Assembly: GCF_011751945.2 (NCBI RefSeq) | Contig: NZ_CP064951.1 | Coordinates: forward strand, 1,364,001 to 1,428,000 | Reading direction: 5' to 3' | Source of the DNA: Actinomyces sp. zg-332 | Lineage (GTDB): Bacteria; Actinomycetota; Actinomycetes; Actinomycetales; Actinomycetaceae | Length of the DNA: 64,000 nucleotides | Part shown: positions 28,460 to 36,042 of the stretch, piece by piece | Position numbering within the stretch: the first letter of the stretch is position 1 | Layout of the letters: each line of letters opens with the position of its first letter | Position numbers and translations under genes: made by a program | Notes under the pieces: model-generated | Seen by the model: only the letters and a program-made list of their open reading frames with translations | What the model was told of the DNA's origin: nothing | The model's database searches: none

Positions 28460-29677
28460 TTAGATGCCGTCACGAATCATTGGGCAGCTCATGCAACGTG
28501 GGCCACCACGACCACGACCGAGTTCGTCACCTGGTACTTCAAGAACTTCAAGACCGTTCTGACGGAAGTACGCATTTGTAGTAACGTTGCGTTCGTAAGT
28601 AACTACGACACCTGGTGCGATTGTCAACATGTTGCAACCGTCGTTCCACTGTTCACGCTCTGCAGCGAGCATATCTTGTGGAGCAGTCAAAATGTGGATT
28701 TCTGGTTCACCTAGAGCCTTAGCAATTACATTGTGCATTTCTTCGGCTGGGTTTGGAACGATATCTAATCCACCGTTATCGCCTGGGAAGATTGAGTATG
28801 ATGGCAACATACCTAGACCAGCATACTTGCTGAATGTGTTTTCGTTAGCCATTGTCATAACTGTATCTAGGTGCATACATGCACGTCCCTTAGGCATATC
28901 AAGAGCAATAATCTGCTTTGCTGAGCCATTAGCAAACAAGCGCTTTGCCAAACGTTCTACACCGATTGGGGTTGTACGTTCACTCATACCTACTAGAACA
29001 ACACCACGACCAATAATTAGAACGTCGCCACCTTCAACTGCACATTCTGGGCCACCCTGGCCGTCTGTCCATAGGTTGAAGTCATCGTTAGCAAAGCTTG
29101 GGTGCCAACGATAAATTGCTGCTAGGTTAATTGTTTCACGACGACGAGCTGGCTTCTGCATTGAGTTAACAGCAACACCATCGTAAACCCAGCAAGATGT
29201 ATCGCGTGTGAACAAGTGGTTTGGTAGAGGTGAAAGAATCATGTCATCTAGTTCTAGTGTCTTCAAGTAAACTGATGAAGAATCGCCTAGTTTTTCTACC
29301 AATTCACGCTTAGTCATACCAGCAATCATCAAAGTAGCGAATTCACGAGCTGTCAAATCGTCAACTAGCTCACGCAAAGGTTCTGCCAAAGTACCATAAA
29401 TTTCTTCAGTGAACAGTTGGTCTGTCAAGTGCTGACGAGCTTCAGGAATTTCAACTGTTTCTGTCAACAAGTTGTCTAGTAATACAACTTCAATTCCACG
29501 ATCTTCCAATGTCTTAACAAAACCTTTATGTTCTTCCTGGGCCTTTTCTAGCCATAGAACATCATCAAATAGTAAATCATCTTTATTAGAAGGTGTGAGA
29601 CGGTTCATCTCAAGACCTGGACGGTGTAGCAAAACTTTATGTAGCTTACCGACCTCAGAATCAACATGGTGCAACAT
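28460..29677 (-). CDS. arcA: Arginine deiminase
   Basis: Hydrolyses arginine to citrulline and ammonia. The 405-residue protein shows the family core: VLLHRPGLEMNRLTP at the N terminus, the FTRDTSCWVYDGV segment, EGGDVLIIGRGVVLVG, the MHLDTVMTM catalytic-His region and the C-terminal RGRGGPRCMSCPM with nucleophile Cys395. First gene of the arc block; GAAAGG lies before the ATG and 40 bases separate it from arcB. A dyad at 29746-29768 upstream may be its operator. No ArcD antiporter gene is found next to it. Confidence 0.98.
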   Translation of the reverse strand: MLHHVDSEVGKLHKVLLHRPGLEMNRLTPSNKDDLLFDDVLWLEKAQEEHKGFVKTLEDRGIEVVLLDNLLTETVEIPEARQHLTDQLFTEEIYGTLAEPLRELVDDLTAREFATLMIAGMTKRELVEKLGDSSSVYLKTLELDDMILSPLPNHLFTRDTSCWVYDGVAVNSMQKPARRRETINLAAIYRWHPSFANDDFNLWTDGQGGPECAVEGGDVLIIGRGVVLVGMSERTTPIGVERLAKRLFANGSAKQIIALDMPKGRACMHLDTVMTMANENTFSKYAGLGMLPSYSIFPGDNGGLDIVPNPAEEMHNVIAKALGEPEIHILTAPQDMLAAEREQWNDGCNMLTIAPGVVVTYERNVTTNAYFRQNGLEVLEVPGDELGRGRGGPRCMSCPMIRDGI

Positions 29678-29745
29678 CTGGGTTGCCTTTCTTCAAATAT
29701 CTAATTTTTCAACAACATAGCTACCCTAATTAAGGAATAGCTAAA

Positions 29746-29768
29746 TTTGTAATCATCAGAATTACAAA
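29746..29768. promoter_or_regulatory. Operator-like dyad upstream of arcA
   Basis: TTTGTAAT-N7-ATTACAAA, perfect eight-base half-sites, centred about 80 bases before the arcA start codon in a 190-base intergenic region. The symmetry fits a dimeric regulator. It does not match an ARG box or a CRP site convincingly. Confidence 0.5.
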
Positions 29769-29866
29769 CACTACAACTTTATCACTTATCTTAAAGTTAT
29801 TACAATGTAGAAAGAAAAATACGCCAAAAATTTTTAAGCTAACAGAATAAAATGTCGTAAATAAAA

Positions 29867-29905
29867 GGATCCCCGCACCTTAAATATTTTAAAATGAGGG
29901 GACCC
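29867..29905 (-). terminator. Terminator of DUF3048 lipoprotein gene
   Basis: GC-rich eight-base arms (GGATCCCC and GGGGACCC, one G-U pair on the minus-strand RNA) with an AT-rich loop, followed on the minus strand by TTTTATTT. It isolates the lipoprotein gene from arcA transcription. Confidence 0.88.
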
Positions 29906-29928
29906 GTAATGTCATGATTTTAGGAAAA

Positions 29929-30939
29929 CTACGATATTTCAAGAGAACTGTCATTTGGAAGAAGCTCAATCCAAGTCTTTCCTGGAGCTAACTTTATAAC
30001 TTTACCTTTTGAATCTTTGAAAACAACAGGTTTTGAAATGTCTGTTTTTTCCCATGTACCTTCAATCATTTTGCCGTTGATTACAATTTTTACATTACCT
30101 TTACCAACCATTACTGTTTCTGGAACATGTGAATCAACACTACTTGGGTGAACATCAACGCTCATCACAATAACATTTTTAGCTGAAATTCTTGTTCCAT
30201 CTTGTGTGGTCAAAGGTGAACCGTTATCAGTACGTAAGTAACTTCCTGACTCCTTGTCAAAATCCCATTTTGTAGTATGAGCAGGGAATTCTAAAGATAA
30301 AGCATTAGCTGGCTTTATATCTTTATTTTTACTATCTTCAACAGCAACTATGTCCTTTTTACCTGTAGCAAAAGCTAACTGTGATTCAGGTTTTTTCAAA
30401 TCTTTGCCAAAGCGATCAACCGCCGCTTTAGTGTCTAGGAATAAGTTATGTGGGGCAAAGCGTGAAGAATCTCTGTGTGCAGTATCTTCAGCAATAGTCT
30501 CATTTATAAACTTACCAACAACCTGTGATACTGAATCCATAAAAGCTTGTTGACCTCCACTGCAAGCAAAAACACCATGTAGTGGAGCTGATATACCAGC
30601 ATCCATAGGGCGTACAGAACGCATTGGTCCAGCTACATTTGGAAACTGTGAATGATAAACAACATTAAAACGTGTCAAACCGCCTTCAACCATTTGTTCC
30701 CAAACAATATCAGCCTTATCTAAGCCTACATGAGGACGCGCATCATCAACATTCTCAATCTTCATTGAAAGAGCCGGATGATTTATTTCTTTTTCAGAAG
30801 AAGCTTTCTGTCCTGTTAGCGGCCAAAAAACTTCAGCTGGAGGTTTAGGGGCAGCCTTTTCTTCAGGAGCAGCAGAACACCCTGTTAAAACTAAAGCTAC
30901 AGCTACTACCCCAGCCAATAACCCCTTACAACGTTTCAT
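29929..30939 (-). CDS. DUF3048 domain-containing lipoprotein (YerB-like)
   Basis: Exported lipoprotein of 336 residues. A signal peptide ends in the lipobox VLTGC (Cys21), and the mature protein begins with an Ala/Pro/Lys-rich linker. The DUF3048 fold is recognised from PLTGQ, NHPALSMKIENVDDARPHVGLDKADIVWEQMVEGGLTRF and GPMRSVRPMD. Known homologues such as Bacillus YerB are surface lipoproteins of unknown biochemical role. AGGAG precedes the ATG and the gene diverges from menA. The C-terminal half resembles the second DUF3048 region (residues 230-330). Confidence 0.9.
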   Translation of the reverse strand: MKRCKGLLAGVVAVALVLTGCSAAPEEKAAPKPPAEVFWPLTGQKASSEKEINHPALSMKIENVDDARPHVGLDKADIVWEQMVEGGLTRFNVVYHSQFPNVAGPMRSVRPMDAGISAPLHGVFACSGGQQAFMDSVSQVVGKFINETIAEDTAHRDSSRFAPHNLFLDTKAAVDRFGKDLKKPESQLAFATGKKDIVAVEDSKNKDIKPANALSLEFPAHTTKWDFDKESGSYLRTDNGSPLTTQDGTRISAKNVIVMSVDVHPSSVDSHVPETVMVGKGNVKIVINGKMIEGTWEKTDISKPVVFKDSKGKVIKLAPGKTWIELLPNDSSLEIS

Positions 30940-30988
30940 TTGGAACTCCTAATTCCTCATTTATCAGAAAAAATATACAAATACACGC

Positions 30989-30994
30989 TATAAT
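30989..30994 (+). promoter_or_regulatory. Candidate -10 box (TATAAT) for menA
   Basis: A consensus TATAAT lies about 47 bases before the menA ATG. No good -35 box stands at the usual distance and no Shine-Dalgarno sequence precedes the start codon, so this is a weak prediction. Confidence 0.35.
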
Positions 30995-31040
30995 AAAAGT
31001 AAAAAAACTTTTGTATTGAAACGCTAAAAATAAAAATATA

Positions 31041-31928
31041 ATGATAAAATCACCGATAAACTGGATAGAAGCTGCTAGACCGAAAACACTTCCAGCTGCT
31101 GTGGCTCCTGTTGTACTTGGAAGTTGTATTTGCGTAAGTGTTGGAAAATTCCAACCGATACCCGCACTTTTATGCTTACTTGTGGCTATAACTCTACAAA
31201 TAGCTTGCAACTTTTCAAACGACTATTCTGATGGAATCAGAGGAACAGATAATGAACGTGTAGGACCAAAAAGGTTAGTCGCTAGTGGTACAGTATCTGC
31301 TAAAACAATGCTCAAAGCTTCTCTAGGGACATATAGTTTATCTTGTATATTTGGTCTGATTTTAGTTATTTATACACAAAAATGGTGGCTAATTTTGTTA
31401 GGTCTCCTATGCATAGTTGCTGCTTGGTATTACACTGGTGGCAAATATCCGTACGGATACAGAGGCTATGGGGAAATAAGTGTATTCGTATTTTTTGGTC
31501 TAATAGCAACAATTGGAACAACCTATTTACAAACTAACACTATTCCACCAGTTTCAATTAGCACCGCTTTTTCTATAGGAATGTTATCTACGGCTATGCT
31601 AATGATAAACAATATTAGAGATATAGAAAGTGACCGAAAAGCAGGCAAACACACTTTAGCTACGAAGCTTGGAGTGGGAAAATCTAAAGCACTGTATACC
31701 GTTTTAATAATCTTACCTTTAGTGATAGGTATAACAACTTTCGTTTATGCTAAGTTGGCTATTTTAACTGGCGTAACAGGGTTTTTAGTATTGAAAATTT
31801 TGAAAATTGTTTTATACACTGATGACCCTAAAAAGTTGATTTTGGCTTTAAAATATACTGGTCAACTCGAGATATTATATGCTCTCATACTAGGAACAGC
31901 TATCGCATTGAAGCCTATAACGGGGTAA
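31041..31928 (+). CDS. menA: 1,4-dihydroxy-2-naphthoate polyprenyltransferase
   Basis: Integral membrane UbiA-family prenyltransferase (295 residues, about 8-9 helices) that attaches the isoprenoid tail in menaquinone synthesis. The two Asp-rich motifs are visible: NFSNDYSDGIRGTD near residue 57 and NNIRDIESDRKAGKHTLA near residue 190. The MenA-type N terminus WIEAARPKTLPAAVAPVVLG is also clear. It supplies the quinone used by Nuo. It is divergent from the DUF3048 gene and convergent with the PLDc_N gene. No terminator is obvious downstream. Confidence 0.95.
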   Translation: MIKSPINWIEAARPKTLPAAVAPVVLGSCICVSVGKFQPIPALLCLLVAITLQIACNFSNDYSDGIRGTDNERVGPKRLVASGTVSAKTMLKASLGTYSLSCIFGLILVIYTQKWWLILLGLLCIVAAWYYTGGKYPYGYRGYGEISVFVFFGLIATIGTTYLQTNTIPPVSISTAFSIGMLSTAMLMINNIRDIESDRKAGKHTLATKLGVGKSKALYTVLIILPLVIGITTFVYAKLAILTGVTGFLVLKILKIVLYTDDPKKLILALKYTGQLEILYALILGTAIALKPITG

Positions 31929-32239
31929 TCTGTAACTTTTCAGCGTGTATAAACCTTCGCATAAATACTTTTAATACTAGTTCACACCTTATTAATACTA
32001 ATATTTCCTATATGTAATACTGTTTTAAAATATAGTAGTAGCATACAAGGGAACTTTTATAACCTTAAACGCAACTCATACTAAAATATGAAACCTTATT
32101 TCTAACCTAACTATATTTTATCTCGATTTAAGCCATTAATTATAAGGTATACCAAAAGGCTCATAAGATTATTGCAACTTATACAGGCATATATAAACTG
32201 AATATATTTTGCGTTTACAATAGCTGTTATAAATAGTTA
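31929..32239. other. Convergent intergenic region without recognisable features
   Basis: AT-rich gap between the converging menA and PLDc_N genes. I find no strong stem-loop, RNA gene or coding frame here. Confidence 0.4.
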
Positions 32240-32653
32240 TTACTCATCCTCAAACTTTTCATCTTCAGTAAAATCAGAGTCTTTTGGATCGTTTTTCTTT
32301 TGAGTATTTTCACTCTTGAACCTGAGATTTTCACCTAAAGAATCATTACGTTGTATACCTTCACGTTCAAGTTGTATATCTCTATTTAATTTGAATAGAA
32401 ATTCTTCATCATCATCTGGAGCAACAACTTTGTCTTTCTTAGAATTCCTATTTTGTTTTGTCTCAAAATACTTAATAAAACGTAAAGATAACCAAGATAT
32501 AGCCCCGACAGGCTGAACTAAAATTATGACAACAACCCAAACTATCTTAGGTAGTCCACCAGGTAATTCTTCATCAGAAGATGTATTTATGCACGAAACT
32601 AATGCGTAAACAGTTAATACTAAGAGTAAAACTATAGGTATAAGACGTAACAT
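32240..32653 (-). CDS. PLDc_N (cardiolipin synthase N-terminal-like) membrane protein
   Basis: Small protein (137 residues) with two N-terminal membrane helices (about 5-22 and 38-60) and the PLDc_N pattern LPKIVWVVVIILVQPVGAISWL. A highly charged cytoplasmic tail makes up the second half. The domain is named for the N terminus of phospholipase-D-type synthases, but stand-alone copies like this have no known function. Frequent neighbour of menA in actinobacteria. The C-terminal half is low-complexity and acidic. Confidence 0.85.
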   Translation of the reverse strand: MLRLIPIVLLLVLTVYALVSCINTSSDEELPGGLPKIVWVVVIILVQPVGAISWLSLRFIKYFETKQNRNSKKDKVVAPDDDEEFLFKLNRDIQLEREGIQRNDSLGENLRFKSENTQKKNDPKDSDFTEDEKFEDE

Positions 32654-32674
32654 ATTTTAAAGATAAACTAAAAA

Positions 32675-32697
32675 GGGCTTGGAAACAAGCCAAGCCC
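32675..32697 (-). terminator. Terminator of the HTH-bS22 operon
   Basis: Eight-base GC-rich arms (GGGCTTGG/CCAAGCCC) with a seven-base loop, directly after the bS22 stop, followed on the minus strand by TTTTTAGTTT. Confidence 0.92.
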
Positions 32698-32705
32698 AAT
32701 TCAGA

Positions 32706-32804
32706 TTACTTCTTATTACGACGCTGATGACGAGTCTTACGAAGCAATTTACGATGCTTCTTCTTCGCCATACGCTTGCGACGCTTTTTAATAACGGAGC
32801 CCAT
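32706..32804 (-). CDS. Small ribosomal subunit protein bS22 (AURKAIP1/COX24 domain)
   Basis: A 32-residue, extremely basic protein starting MGSVIKKRRKRM and ending in HQRRNKK. It matches the tiny actinobacterial protein seen in mycobacterial 30S subunits and named bS22. An excellent GGAGGGG site precedes the ATG. It is the second gene after the HTH protein, the same pairing known in mycobacteria (Rv0500A/Rv0500B). A strong marker of actinobacterial origin, and easily missed because of its size. Confidence 0.93.
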   Translation of the reverse strand: MGSVIKKRRKRMAKKKHRKLLRKTRHQRRNKK

Positions 32805-32884
32805 TGCCCCTCCTTATAATCGAACTACCCAAAATATTCTAAAAGAGAAAATGAAAATTTCCTACTATTTAAGAGGAAATAAAA

Positions 32885-33094
32885 CTAATTAGCTAAAAGC
32901 TTATCTTCAACGTAGATACCTTCCAAAGCCAACATTTGTTGAATTGCAGACACAGGAATGCGGTAAGACTTACCTACACGAATAGCAGGTAAATCACCAG
33001 AATGAACCATACGATACACAGTCATTTTGGATACACGCATAAGCTCTGCAACCTCAGCAATAGTGTATAAATTAGGCTTAGAAGAAAAATTCAT
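32885..33094 (-). CDS. Excisionase-type helix-turn-helix DNA-binding protein
   Basis: A 69-residue MerR/excisionase-like winged HTH: YTIAEVAELMRVSKMTVYRMVHSG followed by LPAIRVGKSYRIP. The longest frame begins at 33172, upstream of the promoter found at 33127-33155, so the ATG at 33094 (GGATGGGG before it) is the real start. It is not an integrase partner here; no phage genes are near. The constant neighbour bS22 suggests a conserved actinobacterial operon of unknown regulatory role. Confidence 0.9.
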   Translation of the reverse strand: MNFSSKPNLYTIAEVAELMRVSKMTVYRMVHSGDLPAIRVGKSYRIPVSAIQQMLALEGIYVEDKLLAN

Positions 33095-33126
33095 AGTCCC
33101 CATCCAAGTCGAAAACAACAATACAC

Positions 33127-33155
33127 AATATACCGTCAACTGCACAGTATTGCAA
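33127..33155 (-). promoter_or_regulatory. Promoter of the HTH-bS22 operon
   Basis: TTGCAA (33150-33155) and TATATT (33127-33132) separated by exactly 17 bases, a near-consensus housekeeping promoter. The predicted transcript start near 33120 gives a leader of about 26 bases and rules out the longer upstream start codon. Confidence 0.7.
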
Positions 33156-33677
33156 CGAAAAATATATAACAAATTGTCATAATATAACTAGCATTTCACG
33201 CATAATACTATTATCAGTAATTTGTGTGAAAAAATGACTGAAATTAGATAATATATTTGCCTTATTAAAAATCGAAAGTAAAACAACTAATAAACAACTA
33301 GCGAAAAGAAAAACAAACTCGAACCTCACAAAATCCTTATAAACAATCACAAATTCATTAACAAAAACTTCTAAAACACGTTTAACTTTTTAGGAACAAA
33401 ATAGACCAAACATAATTACTTAGCTTTTTCTCACACATAACACAACACGTAATTTATATTTTCAAACAAACTAAATAAACACGAGAAAATACTTGCAATA
33501 TCAAAACTTACAAATAATAAATATAAAACACATATAAATAAACTTACTAGCCCTCGAAAATGCTGAAAACAAAGACTCTGCACAAAATAAACATATGGAA
33601 ATGAATAGATACTTAAATCACTTTTTCCTAAAAATAACATACAGGACATTGCTATGACAAAACTACTTAAAATAAAA
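33156..33677. other. Gene-free AT-rich interval
   Basis: A short frame on the minus strand (33431-33727) has no ribosome site and the composition of non-coding AT-rich DNA. Nothing else is recognised until the trkA terminator. Confidence 0.4.
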
Positions 33678-33711
33678 AAGGACAAACACTTAAAAATATA
33701 CCTGTCCTTTA
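33678..33711 (-). terminator. Terminator of trkA
   Basis: Eight-base arms (AAAGGACA/TGTCCTTT) with an 18-base loop, 26 bases after the stop, followed on the minus strand by TTTTTTATTTT. Confidence 0.88.
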
Positions 33712-33736
33712 ATTTACAAATCTTCAAAAAACAAAA

Positions 33737-34405
33737 CTATGAATTATACGCGAATTGTTCCAGCAAATCTGCATCACCACCAACGATAATAATATCGTCC
33801 TCATGTATACGTGTACTAGCACTCGCATACTCAAATGGCTGGCCAACACTTAGTACTCCAATAACAGTTACGCCATACTTACGACGAACTTGTGCTTCTT
33901 CCAAAGTAAAGCCCCAGAATTCACGAGGTGGACGCATTTTAACAATAGAAAATCCATTACGCTCCATCTCAATATAGTCAAGCATACGTCCAGATACTAA
34001 GTGTGCAGTCCTCTGACCAGCATCAAATTCCGGATAAATAACGTGATGTGCACCAATACGCTTTAAAATGCGGCCATGCTCACGGCTAGTAGCTTTAGCC
34101 CAAATCTGAGAAACTCCAATATCGACTAAATTAGCTGTAATCAAAACTGAAGCTTCTAGCGAAGAACCAACGCCTACAACAGCAGAGGAAAAATCAGCAG
34201 CCCCAATTTGTTCCAAAGCGGCCATATTAGTCATATCAGCTTCAAGAGTAGGTATACGGCTAGACCACTTTTGTACTAACTTACTCGAAATATCAACAGC
34301 TAAAATTTCACGATTCAAATTATCCAAAGTCACAGCAACAGCCGAACCAAAACGACCTAACCCAATAACTAAAGTAGAATCAACTACGTTATTTGGCACT
34401 TTCAT
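33737..34405 (-). CDS. trkA: TrkA/KtrA-type potassium uptake regulatory subunit
   Basis: Cytoplasmic RCK protein (222 residues) that gates a TrkH-type channel. The N-terminal Rossmann domain has GLGRFGSA near residue 15 and the acidic end of beta-2 (AVDIS). The C-terminal TrkA-C domain begins near residue 145. AGGTGG overlaps two GTG codons just before the ATG at 34405. The channel partner trkH lies 1.6 kb away in the opposite orientation, so the two are not co-transcribed although both are in the same neighbourhood. Confidence 0.9.
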   Translation of the reverse strand: MKVPNNVVDSTLVIGLGRFGSAVAVTLDNLNREILAVDISSKLVQKWSSRIPTLEADMTNMAALEQIGAADFSSAVVGVGSSLEASVLITANLVDIGVSQIWAKATSREHGRILKRIGAHHVIYPEFDAGQRTAHLVSGRMLDYIEMERNGFSIVKMRPPREFWGFTLEEAQVRRKYGVTVIGVLSVGQPFEYASASTRIHEDDIIIVGGDADLLEQFAYNS

Positions 34406-34472
34406 CACCACCTATAATTCCTATAAATAGCATAAGCCTAATATCTAAAAAGTAAAAATATTCACAATACTA

Positions 34473-35195
34473 TTAGCCATTAAAAGTTCGTTTCACGCGC
34501 AAAATATTCCAACCTTTGCTCTCACAGACACGGCGCAACTTACGATCAGGATTAACACCGCAAGGAAAACCAACCATAGATAGCATAGGAATATCTCCGT
34601 AAGAATCGCCATAAGCAAAGGAATTAGTCAGATCATATTCGTACTCGCTAGCTACTTTACTAACAGCTAGTCCTTTACCTTCGTTGTGCATTAACTCTCC
34701 GTCAAGTTCAGGAGCTAAAACACCATCTACAACTTTTACTTTAGTACCTAAAATGCCATTAACACCAAGCTTTTTAGCAATAACTGCACCTATTTGTACA
34801 GGCACAGCAGAAACCAACCATACATCATGTCCAGCAACTAAATGCCTATTCAAAACTTCACGCATATAAACAAAAATACGGCCATGCAAGTCATTATCGT
34901 ACAGTTCCTCAACAATTTTGGAAACCTCATCGACACTGCGCCCAGCTAAAACATTTAAAGCTCTATCAGCCACCAAGTCTAATCTTCGCTTAGATTCACC
35001 AAAGAGCATATACAACAAACTATGACGTGCAGCAAAAAAGATATCACGCCACCCGAAAAAATTACGACGATACAGTTCACGAGCAACATAATATGAAGAA
35101 GAACCACGAATCAAAGTCTGATCAATATCAAAAAACGCAACAACACGTGAATTCGCAGAAGAATCAGTATTAGGCTGATTGATATTCATATTCAT
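34473..35195 (-). CDS. HAD-superfamily phosphatase (HAD-IB, SerB-like)
   Basis: Phosphatase of 240 residues with all HAD motifs: FFDIDQTLI (nucleophile and acid Asp), VSAVP (motif II) and GDSYGDIPML (motif III). The long alpha-helical cap after motif I is typical of HAD-IB proteins such as phosphoserine phosphatase and the CicA/SerB1 group. Substrate is not predictable; phosphoserine or a lipid phosphate are possibilities. The start at the ATG 35195 has only a weak GAGAG site, and another ATG two codons on is possible. It diverges from the histidine phosphatase gene. Confidence 0.87.
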   Translation of the reverse strand: MNMNINQPNTDSSANSRVVAFFDIDQTLIRGSSSYYVARELYRRNFFGWRDIFFAARHSLLYMLFGESKRRLDLVADRALNVLAGRSVDEVSKIVEELYDNDLHGRIFVYMREVLNRHLVAGHDVWLVSAVPVQIGAVIAKKLGVNGILGTKVKVVDGVLAPELDGELMHNEGKGLAVSKVASEYEYDLTNSFAYGDSYGDIPMLSMVGFPCGVNPDRKLRRVCESKGWNILRVKRTFNG

Positions 35196-35337
35196 AAAGC
35201 TCTCACTAACAATCAAATCTATTATTCACGAGTAAACCACTATTCTATACTCATATATCATACAGAACAAAATAAAGATAATATAAAACAAAACGTCCAC
35301 AAAAGACAAGATAGAAACAAAGGGCTAAAATACTACT

Positions 35338-36012
35338 ATGACACAAACAATAATACATGTATTACGACATGGTGAAGTAGAAAATCCTGAAGGAATATTA
35401 TACGGACGTCTAAAAGGATACTCGTTAAGTACCTTAGGGAAGAAAATGGCTCAAATGGTTGCTGATGAGTTCAAAAAACGTCCAGAAATACAAATATCTA
35501 GAATTATTGCTTCTCCTCTTCTACGTACCCAGCAAACAGCCAAACCAATTTCGAAGGCGTACAACGTACCAATTGAAACAGATATACGTCTAATAGAAGC
35601 GGGTAATCACTTTGAAGGTATAGCAGTAAATAAAAATCCGAAACTTCTAGCAAGCCCTAAATACTGGAAATACTTCCATAACCCTATACGTCCATCATGG
35701 GGAGAACCTTATATAGACATTGCTGATAGAATGCTAAAAGTGGTAAAAGAAACTCAAAAGAACAATGCTGGACAAGAAATACTTTTAGTTTCACACCAAC
35801 TGCCTATATGGTGCTTACGAAAATACTTAGAGAAAAAACCACTCGCCCATTTACCATGGCAACGAGAATGCTCTCTAGCTTCAGTAACAACACTAATATT
35901 TGAAAATAACACACTAGTGGGAATAAAATATTGGGAACCTGCAGCCGTGCTACTAAACGAAGCAAAAGATGTGACTCCAGGAACATCAAGCGCTATGACT
36001 AACAGAGGCTAA
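35338..36012 (+). CDS. Histidine phosphatase family protein
   Basis: Phosphoglycerate-mutase-like phosphatase of 224 residues. Catalytic motif LRHGEVENP near the N terminus, ASPLLRTQQTA with the phosphate-binding Arg, and VSHQLPIW with the second His. The broad family includes GpmB-like and phosphosugar or nucleotide phosphatases. The C terminus after residue 195 is non-conserved. It is followed after 30 bases by trkH on the same strand and may be co-transcribed with it. Confidence 0.87.
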   Translation: MTQTIIHVLRHGEVENPEGILYGRLKGYSLSTLGKKMAQMVADEFKKRPEIQISRIIASPLLRTQQTAKPISKAYNVPIETDIRLIEAGNHFEGIAVNKNPKLLASPKYWKYFHNPIRPSWGEPYIDIADRMLKVVKETQKNNAGQEILLVSHQLPIWCLRKYLEKKPLAHLPWQRECSLASVTTLIFENNTLVGIKYWEPAAVLLNEAKDVTPGTSSAMTNRG

Positions 36013-36042
36013 AATTCACAAGATACAACAAAAGCGAAAAAA

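Noticed and set aside
29746-29768. Reading the arcA upstream dyad as an ArgR ARG box
   Set aside because: Half-site TTTGTAAT and its spacing do not fit the TNTGAATAATTATTCANA-type consensus.
33431-33727. Hydrophobic 98-codon minus-strand frame
   Set aside because: No ribosome site, AT-rich composition like the flanking non-coding DNA, and it overlaps the trkA terminator.
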